A stretch of DNA of 10,382 nt from Gammaproteobacteria bacterium (GTDB lineage: Bacteria > Pseudomonadota > Gammaproteobacteria > UBA6429 > Thiohalophilaceae). The notes beneath the pieces were generated by a model. The model was not told the DNA's origin and did not search any database. It saw only the letters and a program-made list of their open reading frames with translations. Below, one piece after another: positions 1 through 6,884 of the stretch; position 1 is the stretch's first letter; every line of letters begins with the position of its first letter. The translations under genes and the position numbers were made by a program. The stretch spans positions 1 to 10,382 of the forward strand of contig JAOUOK010000023.1 of the NCBI GenBank assembly GCA_029880425.1, in the 5' to 3' direction.

Positions 1-617
1 ATATCATCCAGGTTTGTAATACCACCCGAGGCGATTACAGGGATATTAATGGATTGTGCTAATTTAACAGTCGATTCAACATTTACACCCTGCATCATGC
101 CATCACGGCTAATGTCAGTATAAATAATTGAGGCGACACCATCGTCCTGGAAATGCTGCGCCATATCAATCACGTCATGCTTAGAAAGTTTAGACCAACC
201 ATCAATCGCAACTTTGCCATCTTTCGCATCTAAACCGACGATAATATGCCCCGGGAATTCCAGGCAAAGGTCTTTAACAAAATGCGGTGCATTAACCGCC
301 TTGGTACCAATAATGACATATTGTACACCGGCATCAAGATAGGTTTGCACGGTATCTTCATCACGGATACCGCCGCCAATTTGTACCGGCAAATCAGGGT
401 AAGCTTCACAAATATCATGCACCACGCCAGCATTCATTGGTTTACCTTCAAAAGCACCATTTAAGTCAACAATATGGAGTCGACGAGCACCTGCTTCTAC
501 CCACTTCCCTGCCATTGCAACCGGATCATTTGAAAATATAGTTTCATCATCCATGTTGCCCTGGCGTAAACGTACACATTTGCCATCTTTAAGGTCAATT
601 GCTGGTATTAAAAGCAT
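1..617 (-). CDS. hisA: HisA, ProFAR isomerase (3' end outside window)
   Basis: 1-(5-phosphoribosyl)-5-[(5-phosphoribosylamino)methylideneamino]imidazole-4-carboxamide isomerase, the cytoplasmic Amadori-type isomerase of histidine biosynthesis. The frame opens with [17 protein letters not shown], a characteristic HisA start, and reads 205 codons without a stop before the window edge; about 40 C-terminal residues are missing compared with the usual ~245. Visible beta-barrel landmarks are the first catalytic Asp (D8), VQIGGGIR near residues 78-85, GLDAKDGK with the second catalytic Asp (D130), the TDISRDGM phosphate-binding region (167-174) and IASGGI (195-200). The ATG is preceded only by a weak purine stretch (AGAGACAAG). 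It lies 37 bp downstream of the hisH stop on the same strand, so it is probably cotranscribed with hisB and hisH. hisF would be expected further left, which is an inference. Confidence 0.96.
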   Translation of the reverse strand, partial: MLLIPAIDLKDGKCVRLRQGNMDDETIFSNDPVAMAGKWVEAGARRLHIVDLNGAFEGKPMNAGVVHDICEAYPDLPVQIGGGIRDEDTVQTYLDAGVQYVIIGTKAVNAPHFVKDLCLEFPGHIIVGLDAKDGKVAIDGWSKLSKHDVIDMAQHFQDDGVASIIYTDISRDGMMQGVNVESTVKLAQSINIPVIASGGITNLDD

Positions 618-654
618 GTTCTTGTCTCTATTGTATAAATATTAGTTAAAAAAA

Positions 655-1317
655 TTACTTGGAATTATTTGTTTTGCCATCCCATTTCAGGAAATTAGCA
701 TACAAGGCTAAACCGGCATGCTGACTTTTTTCCGGGTGGAATTGCACTGCAAATACATTATCTTTACTGATTGCCGAAGTAAATGGAAATCCATAAGTGG
801 TTGAAGCCTCAATCAGGTCAGGATGTCCCGGCTGGGCATAATAACTATGCACAAAATAAAAACGTGCATCCTGGGCAATCCCATCCCACATTGGGTGTTC
901 CGTTTCCTGGTGTACCTGGTTCCAACCCATATGAGGAATTTTCAGCTTTTCATCGCTCTTAGCATCACGGAGTTCATTACCAAAATATTCCACTTTTCCG
1001 GGGATAATACCCAGGCATTGAACACCATTATTTTCTGCACTGGACTCAAGTAAAACTTGCATACCCACACAAACGCCGAACAGGGGTTTAGCGCTGGCAA
1101 CAAAATCATGAATCACGTTGTCCAGGCCAAGACGGGTAATTTCACCCATGCAGTCACGCATGGCACCCACACCAGGAAGGACAACACGATCAGCCGATAA
1201 AATAGTTTGAGCATTCGCGGTCACGATAACCTCAACACCTTCTCCCACTTTTTCCAAAGCCTTGGCAACAGAATGCAGGTTACCCATTCCATAATCTATA
1301 ACAGCTACGCTACTCAT
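655..1317 (-). CDS. hisH: HisH, glutamine amidotransferase subunit of IGP synthase
   Basis: Glutaminase subunit of imidazole glycerol phosphate synthase. It releases ammonia from glutamine and channels it to HisF, which makes IGP and AICAR. The 220 residues match the family length. The class I amidotransferase triad is visible: nucleophile C83 in GVCVGMQ, and H194 and E196 in VQFHPEKSQH. VVLPGVGAM (46-53), IPHMGWNQV (127-135) and YFVHSYYA (154-161) are further HisH signatures. The nucleophile elbow has Val where Ile/Leu is more usual (GVCVGMQ), a conservative change. The start at MSSVAVIDYGMGN is the only sensible one, but no Shine-Dalgarno sequence precedes it; the 20 bases upstream are almost pure A/T. 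It is separated from hisB by 131 bp containing a palindromic repeat, an unusually wide gap for an otherwise tight his operon. Confidence 0.97.
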   Translation of the reverse strand: MSSVAVIDYGMGNLHSVAKALEKVGEGVEVIVTANAQTILSADRVVLPGVGAMRDCMGEITRLGLDNVIHDFVASAKPLFGVCVGMQVLLESSAENNGVQCLGIIPGKVEYFGNELRDAKSDEKLKIPHMGWNQVHQETEHPMWDGIAQDARFYFVHSYYAQPGHPDLIEASTTYGFPFTSAISKDNVFAVQFHPEKSQHAGLALYANFLKWDGKTNNSK

Positions 1318-1360
1318 ATTTATTTACAATTTTTATTAATCAATGAAGATAAACCAATTA

Positions 1361-1428
1361 CCATAGAGTTCACAGTGGAACACAGAGTTTTGTTTTCTTT
1401 ACTCTGTGAACCTCCGTGTCCTTAGTGG
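1361..1428. repeat. Imperfect palindromic dispersed-repeat-like element
   Basis: Two 28-bp arms (1361-1388 and 1401-1428) form an inverted repeat with 19 of 28 positions matching around a 12-base A/T-rich spacer. The innermost 8 bp are perfect (CACAGAGT and ACTCTGTG). Read on the minus strand, one arm is CCACTAAGGACACGGAGG followed by TTCACAGAGT. This style of sequence (CACGGAGG, CACAGAG, GGACAC units) resembles intergenic repeats I know from many unrelated bacterial genomes; that resemblance is from memory. The element encodes nothing and fills most of the hisB-hisH gap. As RNA it would fold into a long hairpin within the his transcript. It lacks the T-run of an intrinsic terminator on the minus strand. 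Confidence 0.6.
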
Positions 1429-1448
1429 TTAATATATTTGAAAGTTTT

Positions 1449-2042
1449 CTATAAAGAACCCTTAGTTGAAGGCATTACACCGGCCATACGTGGATCATGC
1501 TCGATTGCCATACGCAAAGCACGACCAAAAGCTTTAAATATGGTTTCAGCAATATGATGTGCATTTTTACCACGAATGTTATCAATATGCAGTGTCATTT
1601 GTGCATGATTAACAAATCCCTGGAAAAACTCACCCAATAAATCAACATCAAATTCACCGATCATGGAACGCGGATAATCGATGTCATATTCCAGGCCAGG
1701 GCGACCAGAAAAATCGATTACTACGCGAGATAACGCTTCATCCAGGGGGACATAGGCATGCCCATAACGACGAATACCTTTTTTATCTGCTAAGGCTTTG
1801 GCAAATGCCTGGCCCAGAGTAATGCCAATATCTTCCACCGTGTGGTGATCATCGATATGAGTATCACCCCTGGCATTAATGTTGAGATCGACCATACCAT
1901 GGCGTGCAACCTGATCCAGCATGTGCTCTAAAAAGGGCACACCGGTATTGAATTCACCTTTTCCGGAACCATCAAGATTGATCGTGATATCAATTTGAGT
2001 TTCGAGTGTTTCGCGATTAACCGTCGCGGTACGTTCTGCCAT
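1449..2042 (-). CDS. hisB: HisB, imidazoleglycerol-phosphate dehydratase (monofunctional)
   Basis: Dehydrates imidazole glycerol phosphate to imidazole acetol phosphate, a late step of histidine synthesis, using a di-manganese site in a 24-mer. The 197 residues are the dehydratase domain alone, without the N-terminal phosphatase domain of the fused enterobacterial HisB. The metal- and substrate-binding motifs are all present: FLEHMLDQ (37-44), [10 protein letters not shown] (62-71), PLDEALSR (99-106) and NAHHIAE (160-166), and the chain ends in the typical STKGSL. The start is supported by GGGAG at 2049-2053, six bases before the ATG. It is the first his gene visible in this direction, followed by hisH and hisA. 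Histidinol-phosphate phosphatase must be encoded elsewhere, which follows from the missing domain. Confidence 0.97.
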   Translation of the reverse strand: MAERTATVNRETLETQIDITINLDGSGKGEFNTGVPFLEHMLDQVARHGMVDLNINARGDTHIDDHHTVEDIGITLGQAFAKALADKKGIRRYGHAYVPLDEALSRVVIDFSGRPGLEYDIDYPRSMIGEFDVDLLGEFFQGFVNHAQMTLHIDNIRGKNAHHIAETIFKAFGRALRMAIEHDPRMAGVMPSTKGSL

Positions 2043-2076
2043 GAAATGCTCCCACTAGCACAAAAAATTTTCCATT

Positions 2077-2082
2077 ATTATA
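2077..2082 (-). promoter_or_regulatory. Candidate -10 box upstream of hisB
   Basis: A perfect TATAAT reads on the minus strand 35 bases before the hisB start, in the 130-bp gap after the diguanylate cyclase stop. No good -35 hexamer lies 16-18 bases upstream (the best alternative, TTTAGA at 2105-2110, is 22 bases away). It is a plausible start for hisBHA transcription, but the region is A/T-rich and chance is possible. Confidence 0.35.
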
Positions 2083-2172
2083 AGGTATAGGTTGAAGGGA
2101 TGCATCTAAAAGGAAGAAGGGAAATTCATTTTGCAACAGGAATATAATGACTATATTCAAAAGAAAGCCACC

Positions 2173-3471
2173 CTATATCACATTATCAAAGCGGTCTGGA
2201 TGAACGACAACCTTATTTCGCCCGGTGTCTTTAGCTTCATAGACAGCTTTGTCAGCTTTTTCAAAAAGAGTCTCGAAACTATCACTTATATTCAGTGCCG
2301 CGGCGCCAATACTGGCGGTAATCGTTAAATCATTAGGTTTAGATTTTTCTATGGCTAAGCGGATGTTTTCGGCTTTTTTTGCCGCAAAATCAAGATCACA
2401 ATGTGTCAGTATCATGACAAATTCTTCGCCACCATAACGTGCAACAAGGTCCTCTGAGCGGCAGCTGTCATTTAATACCTGACCGACAGATTTTAAAACA
2501 TGGTCACCCACCCCATGACCATGAGTATCATTAACATTCTTAAAATGATCGAGATCGATAACAAGTAAAGAAACAGCAAATTTATGCCGTATAGCATTAC
2601 TTAAATATTTTGGTCCGATATCAAATAAACTATGTCGATTATATAAACCCGTTAACTGATCAGTCATAGCTAACCGGGTCAGCTCTTTTTGCTGTTTTTT
2701 AGTTTGTTCAAAAACTCTTTTATTTTGAATCAGGTTAGATGAACGCACAATTAATTCATCGGCATCATATGGTTTAATCATAAAATCATTAGCACCGTTT
2801 CTTAAAAATGATGTGCGTTTTTTCTGATCAACTTCGCCTGATACAACCAATATCGGAACAAGTGCTTTATCAAAATCATCATAATCACGTACAAACTGTA
2901 TAATGTCATCACCTGTTTCTTCGTTTTCCAGATAATAATCAGTAATAACTAAATCATAAGAATTATTTGAAAACTTTTCTTTCATCTCGGCGAGGTTTAC
3001 AACATGTTCAATATCGGCCTGGTAATTCTTAAATATCGCTACCGTGGCTGCAGCAACACTTTTTTGATCTTCAATAAATAAAATTTTGCCCTTTAAATTT
3101 AAAATACGGTTATTTAAAACACTCGTTAAAAACGTTTGTATAGAGTTCAGCTCTTTTTTATTAAAAACCAGTTTAAAACCCGCATTATTTGCCTCCATCA
3201 TAACTTTAGAGACTTCATCAGAAGTAAGCATGATAGTTAAGGCATCACCCATCATATACTTTTCACGAAAACGATGAAGGAATAACTCGCCAGTTGTATC
3301 ATCAAGGTAACGCGAAACTAAAATAAAAGCATATTCAGGTTTGTTATCAGAACGTAACGCTTCTTCACCAGAAGCATAAATATCACACTCCACACCAATA
3401 TCAGATAAAATCTTATCGAGAACACTACTGTAGTGGCGAGTACTTTCAATAATAAGGGCTTTAAGTTTCAT
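2173..3471 (-). CDS. Diguanylate cyclase response regulator, REC-REC-GGDEF
   Basis: Predicted cytoplasmic enzyme making c-di-GMP from two GTP under phosphorelay control, 432 residues. Residues about 4-115 form a first receiver-like domain in which the phospho-acceptor Asp is replaced (FILVSRYLDD, Ser at 53) and the acidic pocket reads IIES, so it is probably not phosphorylated. Residues about 129-245 form a second receiver that looks intact: E134/D135, acceptor D178 in ITDYYL, S211 and K233 in IKPYD. Residues about 265-425 are the GGDEF domain, with TDQLTGLYNR, DLDHFKNVND and active-site GGEEF (347-351). RSED (338-341) sits five residues before GGEEF, exactly where the RxxD inhibitory c-di-GMP site belongs. 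AGGGAG precedes the ATG. There is no membrane segment and no adjacent histidine kinase. The domain order is that of PleD, but the identity of the specific system is unknown. It is divergent from the fnr gene. Confidence 0.93.
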   Translation of the reverse strand: MKLKALIIESTRHYSSVLDKILSDIGVECDIYASGEEALRSDNKPEYAFILVSRYLDDTTGELFLHRFREKYMMGDALTIMLTSDEVSKVMMEANNAGFKLVFNKKELNSIQTFLTSVLNNRILNLKGKILFIEDQKSVAAATVAIFKNYQADIEHVVNLAEMKEKFSNNSYDLVITDYYLENEETGDDIIQFVRDYDDFDKALVPILVVSGEVDQKKRTSFLRNGANDFMIKPYDADELIVRSSNLIQNKRVFEQTKKQQKELTRLAMTDQLTGLYNRHSLFDIGPKYLSNAIRHKFAVSLLVIDLDHFKNVNDTHGHGVGDHVLKSVGQVLNDSCRSEDLVARYGGEEFVMILTHCDLDFAAKKAENIRLAIEKSKPNDLTITASIGAAALNISDSFETLFEKADKAVYEAKDTGRNKVVVHPDRFDNVI

Positions 3472-3616
3472 AACTCCCTCATTTAACGACCCTCCATCAA
3501 TAATGCTTTAATTTTTCTTTAGACCATGAAATCAAAAGATCCAGCAAAACACCATAAAAGTTTATTGTATGTATATAACAAATCCACATAATATTCAGGG
3601 ATACTCTAAATTTATT

Positions 3617-3645
3617 TTGCCAGCGTCCGATATAGGCAATACAAT
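3617..3645 (+). promoter_or_regulatory. Sigma70-like promoter for the fnr-type gene
   Basis: TTGCCA (3617-3622) and TACAAT (3640-3645) each match five of six consensus positions and are separated by exactly 17 bases. Transcription would start near 3652, giving a leader of about 44 bases to the ATG at 3696. No FNR box was seen in this intergenic region, so there is no sign of autoregulation. Confidence 0.6.
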
Positions 3646-3695
3646 TCGTATATATATTAAGAATAAATATTAAGAAATTGAATAAGGCGCTATTC

Positions 3696-4457
3696 ATGAT
3701 AAAAACCCAGGTTATTAAACTTTCTGAACTCAAAAATCATTGCAAAACCTGCAGCTTATATGATCTTTGTTTACCTATGGGACTGGAATCGGGTGATCTG
3801 GACAGTCTTGATAATGTCATTAAGCGTCGTCAATCGGTCAACAAGAACAATTTCCTGTATAGAATGGGCGAACCGTTAAAATCAGTTTATGCGGTACGCA
3901 GTGGTTCATTTAAAACATATTTAACTAATCCGGATGGAACCGAGCAAATTATTGGTTTTTCCCTTCCCGGTGAATTACTCGGTATGGATGCCATCAGTGA
4001 TGCACAACACGTTTGTACTGCTAAAGCACTGGAAACATCAAGTGTTTGTGAAATCCCCTACGATAGGCTTGAAACGCTGGCATTAGAGATCCCTAACCTG
4101 CAACACCAGTTAATGCGGCTCATGAGTAAAGAAATACAGCAAGACCAGAACCTGATGTTACTACTGGCACAAATGCCTGCCGAAACCCGCCTGGCGAGTT
4201 TTTTACTCGGCATGTCAGAGCGCTTAAGTAATCGTGGCTATGCGGCAAATGATTTCAATCTCAGTATGTCACGAGGTGATATTGCCAACCTGCTGGGGAT
4301 GGCCGTTGAGACCATTAGCCGCCTGTTGAGTCATTTTCAGGAAAATGGGGTTCTGAAGGTTGAACGTAAGCACATTACGATATTAAAACTCGATACCTTA
4401 CGCAAACTTGCTACACACTGTGCATCAAATCGTTCAAACTCATCCCAGGCCAGCTAA
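3696..4457 (+). CDS. fnr: FNR/Anr-type oxygen-sensing transcription regulator
   Basis: CRP/FNR-family global regulator of the anaerobic or microaerobic switch. Counting from the chosen ATG (253 residues), the four [4Fe-4S] ligands of E. coli FNR are all present: C16, C19 and C25 in HCKTCSLYDLC, and C118 in SSVCEIP. There is one additional Cys at 107. A cyclic-nucleotide-binding-like beta-roll follows (about 40-135), with LKSVYAVRSGSFK and DGTEQIIGF close to FNR. Next come a dimerisation helix with MRLMSKEI, and a winged HTH (about 191-218) whose recognition helix carries VETISRL, the E/S/R set that reads TTGAT half-sites. That fits the perfect TTGAT-N4-ATCAA box 55 bp downstream of its own stop. 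The frame extends to a TTG at 3678, but ATG 3696 has AAGG at 3684-3687, eight bases upstream. The pseudomonad orthologue is called anr. The ccoNOQP operon next to it is the obvious target. Confidence 0.95.
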   Translation: MIKTQVIKLSELKNHCKTCSLYDLCLPMGLESGDLDSLDNVIKRRQSVNKNNFLYRMGEPLKSVYAVRSGSFKTYLTNPDGTEQIIGFSLPGELLGMDAISDAQHVCTAKALETSSVCEIPYDRLETLALEIPNLQHQLMRLMSKEIQQDQNLMLLLAQMPAETRLASFLLGMSERLSNRGYAANDFNLSMSRGDIANLLGMAVETISRLLSHFQENGVLKVERKHITILKLDTLRKLATHCASNRSNSSQAS

Positions 4458-4511
4458 TTACCTGACCTTTTTACTCGATTATTATAATAAGTCTAAGTCT
4501 TATTTAGTAAC

Positions 4512-4525
4512 TTGATCTAGATCAA
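4512..4525 (+). promoter_or_regulatory. FNR box of the ccoN promoter
   Basis: TTGATCTAGATCAA is a perfect 14-bp palindrome and an exact match to the FNR/Anr consensus TTGAT-N4-ATCAA. Its centre (4518.5) is 41.5 bases before position 4560, and CACAAT at 4548-4553 falls exactly where the -10 hexamer of that start would lie. This is the geometry of a class II FNR-activated promoter. The start site itself is inferred. Confidence 0.9.
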
Positions 4526-4543
4526 CCCTACATTTGTAGGGTT
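4524..4543 (+). promoter_or_regulatory. Perfect dyad next to the FNR box, possible second operator
   Basis: AACCCTACATTTGTAGGGTT has two perfect 9-bp arms around TT. It overlaps the last two bases of the FNR box and covers about -36 to -17 of the inferred ccoN promoter. A protein bound here would compete with RNA polymerase, so a repressor operator is the natural guess. It does not match the NarL/NarP heptamer arrangement, the NorR core or the NsrR consensus as I know them. The regulator is unknown. Confidence 0.5.
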
Positions 4544-4547
4544 AAGG

Positions 4548-4553
4548 CACAAT
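4548..4553 (+). promoter_or_regulatory. Candidate -10 hexamer of the ccoNOQP promoter
   Basis: CACAAT matches TATAAT at four positions. A weak -10 without a good -35 is usual for an activator-dependent promoter. It is supported mainly by its position relative to the FNR box (start near 4560, leader about 80 bases). Confidence 0.5.
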
Positions 4554-4561
4554 CTTCTTTT

Positions 4562-4593
4562 TAGACTACAGCGACACATGCTTTTTTAGTCTA
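4562..4593 (+). other. Possible hairpin in the ccoN leader
   Basis: TAGACTA (4562-4568) and TAGTCTA (4587-4593) are perfect 7-bp inverted repeats separated by 18 bases, lying right after the inferred start site. The stem is A/T-rich and the loop is large, so stability is doubtful. It could be a weak 5'-end hairpin protecting the messenger, or chance. Confidence 0.25.
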
Positions 4594-4639
4594 TAGATAA
4601 TTACGTTCAGTAAATTCGTCCAATAATTAAGGGAAGGCT

Positions 4640-6049
4640 ATGGAAACACAAAATACTTACAACTATACCGTTGTACGTCAGTTTACCGTTATGACGGTGA
4701 TCTGGGGTATTGTTGGTATGACAGTCGGGGTACTGATTGCAGCCCAACTGGTTTGGCCAGCACTCAATTTTGATACACCCTGGCTAACTTACAGTCGTTT
4801 ACGACCACTACATACCAATGCAGTTATTTTTGCATTTGGTGGTTCCGCACTCTTTGCAACATCCTATTATGTAGTGCAACGTACCTGCCAGGTTCGGTTA
4901 TTTTCAGATAAATTGGCCTCCTTTACCTTCTGGGGTTGGACGCTGGTCATCTTACTTGCTGCAATTTCATTACCGCTAGGTATGACCAGTGGTAAAGAAT
5001 ACGCAGAACTTGAATGGCCCATTGATTTGCTTATTACAGTAGTTTGGGTTGCCTACGCAGTTGTCTTTTTTGGGACAATAATGAAACGTAAAGTTTCCCA
5101 TATTTACGTAGCAAACTGGTTCTTCGGTGCATTCATTATTACTGTTGCGGTACTCCATATCGTAAACAGCATGGCCTTACCCGTTAGCTTAACGAAATCT
5201 TATTCATTATATCCCGGTGCGATTGATGCCATGGTGCAGTGGTGGTATGGCCATAACGCAGTAGGTTTCTTCCTCACTGCGGGCTTCCTGGGGATCATGT
5301 ATTACTTCATTCCTAAGCAAGTGGGTAAACCTATTTATTCATACCGTTTATCTGTTGTACATTTCTGGGCTTTAATCTCGACTTACATGTGGGCTGGCCC
5401 TCACCATCTACAATACACAGCATTACCTGACTGGGCTCAGTCTCTCGGTATGGTCTTCTCGTTAGTATTACTTGCACCTTCCTGGGGTGGCATGATCAAC
5501 GGTATGATGACTTTATCAGGTGCATGGCATAAGTTACGTACCGATCCGATTCTTAAATTTCTCATTGTTTCCTTATCCTTCTATGGTATGTCGACCTTTG
5601 AAGGTCCAATGATGGCAATTAAAACAGTAAATGCATTATCTCATTACACTGACTGGACGGTAGGTCATGTGCATTCAGGTGCATTGGGTTGGGTTGCGTT
5701 AGTTACCATTGGTGCTATCTACTTCCTGGTTCCTAAAGTATTTGACCGTGATCAAATGTATTCAATCAAACTGATTGATACCCACTTCTGGATTGCCACT
5801 ATCGGTATCGTTTTATACATCACTGCGATGTGGATTGCGGGTGTAATGCAAGGCTTAATGTGGCGCGCGGTTAATGCTGACGGCACCTTAACATATAGTT
5901 TTGTCGAGTCACTCGAAGCAACCTACCCGTACTACACAGTACGTTTCCTCGGTGGTTTGTTGTTCCTCGCGGGTATGTTCATCATGGCGTATAACGTTTG
6001 GAAAACCATTAGTGGTGCCAAACCTGCGTCTGCAACTCAGTCGGCTTAA
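4640..6049 (+). CDS. ccoN: CcoN, cbb3-type cytochrome c oxidase catalytic subunit I
   Basis: Heme-copper oxidase subunit in the inner membrane that reduces oxygen to water at heme b3-CuB and pumps protons, with very high oxygen affinity. The 469 residues are of normal length and rich in membrane helices (about 12). All ligands align with the Pseudomonas stutzeri CcoN structure at an offset of two: H58 and H345 for low-spin heme b, H343 for heme b3, and H205, H255 and H256 for CuB. Y249 in the [10 protein letters not shown] helix stands at the position of the tyrosine cross-linked to the CuB histidine. E321 in FEGPMM matches the conserved glutamate near the active site. E120 and E123 match the conserved acidic pair linked to calcium binding. 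AAGGGAAGG at 4629-4637 supports the ATG. It is the first gene of ccoNOQP, downstream of an FNR box, so it should be induced when oxygen falls. Confidence 0.98.
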   Translation: METQNTYNYTVVRQFTVMTVIWGIVGMTVGVLIAAQLVWPALNFDTPWLTYSRLRPLHTNAVIFAFGGSALFATSYYVVQRTCQVRLFSDKLASFTFWGWTLVILLAAISLPLGMTSGKEYAELEWPIDLLITVVWVAYAVVFFGTIMKRKVSHIYVANWFFGAFIITVAVLHIVNSMALPVSLTKSYSLYPGAIDAMVQWWYGHNAVGFFLTAGFLGIMYYFIPKQVGKPIYSYRLSVVHFWALISTYMWAGPHHLQYTALPDWAQSLGMVFSLVLLAPSWGGMINGMMTLSGAWHKLRTDPILKFLIVSLSFYGMSTFEGPMMAIKTVNALSHYTDWTVGHVHSGALGWVALVTIGAIYFLVPKVFDRDQMYSIKLIDTHFWIATIGIVLYITAMWIAGVMQGLMWRAVNADGTLTYSFVESLEATYPYYTVRFLGGLLFLAGMFIMAYNVWKTISGAKPASATQSA

Positions 6050-6063
6050 GGGAGAATTTAATT

Positions 6064-6693
6064 ATGAGTCATGAAGTTGTTGAAAAAAATATTGGCCTGA
6101 TGATGATACTCATCGTAATCGTTATCAGCTTTGGTGGTTTGGTTGAAATCGTACCTTTGTTCTTTGTTAAGGACACAACAGAGCCTGTTCAGGGTGTTAA
6201 ACCTTATAGTGCACTACGTTTAGAAGGACGTGATGTATATATTCGTGAAGGCTGTTACAACTGCCATTCACAAATGATTCGTCCGTTCCGTGCTGAAACT
6301 GAACGTTATGGTCATTACTCTGTTGCCGGTGAGTCTGTTTACGATCACCCGTTCCAATGGGGTTCAAAACGTACCGGGCCTGACCTCGCGCGTGTTGGTG
6401 GCCGTTACTCGGATGACTGGCAACGAGTTCACTTAATCAATCCAAGAGACGTTGTTCCTGAATCAAATATGCCGGGTTTCCCTTGGCTTGAGAAAAACAA
6501 GCTCGATGGCAAAGACACGGCTAAAAAAATGCGTGTAATGAATACCTTGATCTCAGCGACTTGCGGTAAATGTGAAACTTACAGTGAAGAAGAGATTAAG
6601 AACGCTGCTGATACTGTAAAAGGTAAAACTGAAATGGATGCCCTGATTGCTTACTTACAAGGGCTGGGTACTGCACTTAAGGCTCGGAGGTAA
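6064..6693 (+). CDS. ccoO: CcoO, cbb3 oxidase mono-heme cytochrome c subunit
   Basis: Membrane-anchored c-type cytochrome that passes electrons from CcoP to the low-spin heme of CcoN. One N-terminal helix (about 11-34) anchors a periplasmic domain with a single heme site, CYNCH at 64-68; M136 in [10 protein letters not shown] is the probable sixth ligand. [15 protein letters not shown] and [16 protein letters not shown] are CcoO hallmarks. The length (209) is normal. A GGGAG lies nine bases before the ATG, and the gene begins 14 bases after the ccoN stop. Odd: residues 163-172 read [10 protein letters not shown], putting a CxxC pair (C167, C170) where relatives, from memory, usually have a short GVPY-type stretch before the DEEI helix. 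No histidine follows, so it is not a second heme site. Confidence 0.97.
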   Translation: MSHEVVEKNIGLMMILIVIVISFGGLVEIVPLFFVKDTTEPVQGVKPYSALRLEGRDVYIREGCYNCHSQMIRPFRAETERYGHYSVAGESVYDHPFQWGSKRTGPDLARVGGRYSDDWQRVHLINPRDVVPESNMPGFPWLEKNKLDGKDTAKKMRVMNTLISATCGKCETYSEEEIKNAADTVKGKTEMDALIAYLQGLGTALKARR

Positions 6694-6695
6694 TC

Positions 6696-6884
6696 ATGGA
6701 TATTAATGATCTCAGAAGCTGGCATACCGTGGTGTTATTCGCGGCATTCATAGGCATTGTGCTTTGGGCATGGAGCGGTAAATCTAAACACCGTTTCAAT
6801 GAAGCCTCTCAGCTACCTTTTAACGAAATTGAGCATCCTCTCGGCTCAAGCGAAGATAATAAAAAAGGAGACCACCATGAGTGA
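6696..6884 (+). CDS. ccoQ: CcoQ, small cbb3 oxidase subunit
   Basis: A 62-residue single-helix membrane protein, the non-catalytic subunit that stabilises the association of CcoP with CcoNO. The helix spans about 10-27 (TVVLFAAFIGIVLWAW), followed by a basic stretch and a polar tail with PFNEIEHPLG. Conserved sequence is limited, so the call rests on size, topology and position between ccoO and ccoP. GGAGG stands five bases before the ATG, only two bases after the ccoO stop. Its last codons overlap the start of ccoP by 8 bases, so the two are likely translationally coupled. Confidence 0.9.
   Translation: MDINDLRSWHTVVLFAAFIGIVLWAWSGKSKHRFNEASQLPFNEIEHPLGSSEDNKKGDHHE

Noticed and set aside
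2140..2158. Inverted repeat GAATATA/TATATTC between hisB and the cyclase gene as a terminator
   Set aside because: The stem is all but one pair A-T and no T-run follows on either strand, so an intrinsic terminator is not supported.
3678..3695. TTG start six codons upstream for the FNR gene
   Set aside because: ATG 3696 has AAGG eight bases upstream, and FNR homologues do not need the extra residues; the TTG start cannot be fully excluded.
3497..3733. A 78-codon minus-strand open frame across the cyclase-fnr gap
   Set aside because: It overlaps the start of fnr and the sigma70-like promoter, its composition just reflects A/T-rich DNA, and it has no recognisable family features.
4486..4504. 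AATAAG/CTTATT inverted repeat after fnr as a terminator
   Set aside because: Six A/T-rich pairs without a following T-run; no terminator for fnr is evident, so some readthrough into ccoN is possible.
6556..6579. CGKC in CcoO as a second heme c site
   Set aside because: Heme c attachment needs CxxCH; Glu follows the second Cys here.
6757..6876. Upstream in-frame TTG extension of ccoP
   Set aside because: The extra 40 residues are ccoQ read in another frame, and ATG 6877 has AAGGAG and the normal CcoP N-terminus.
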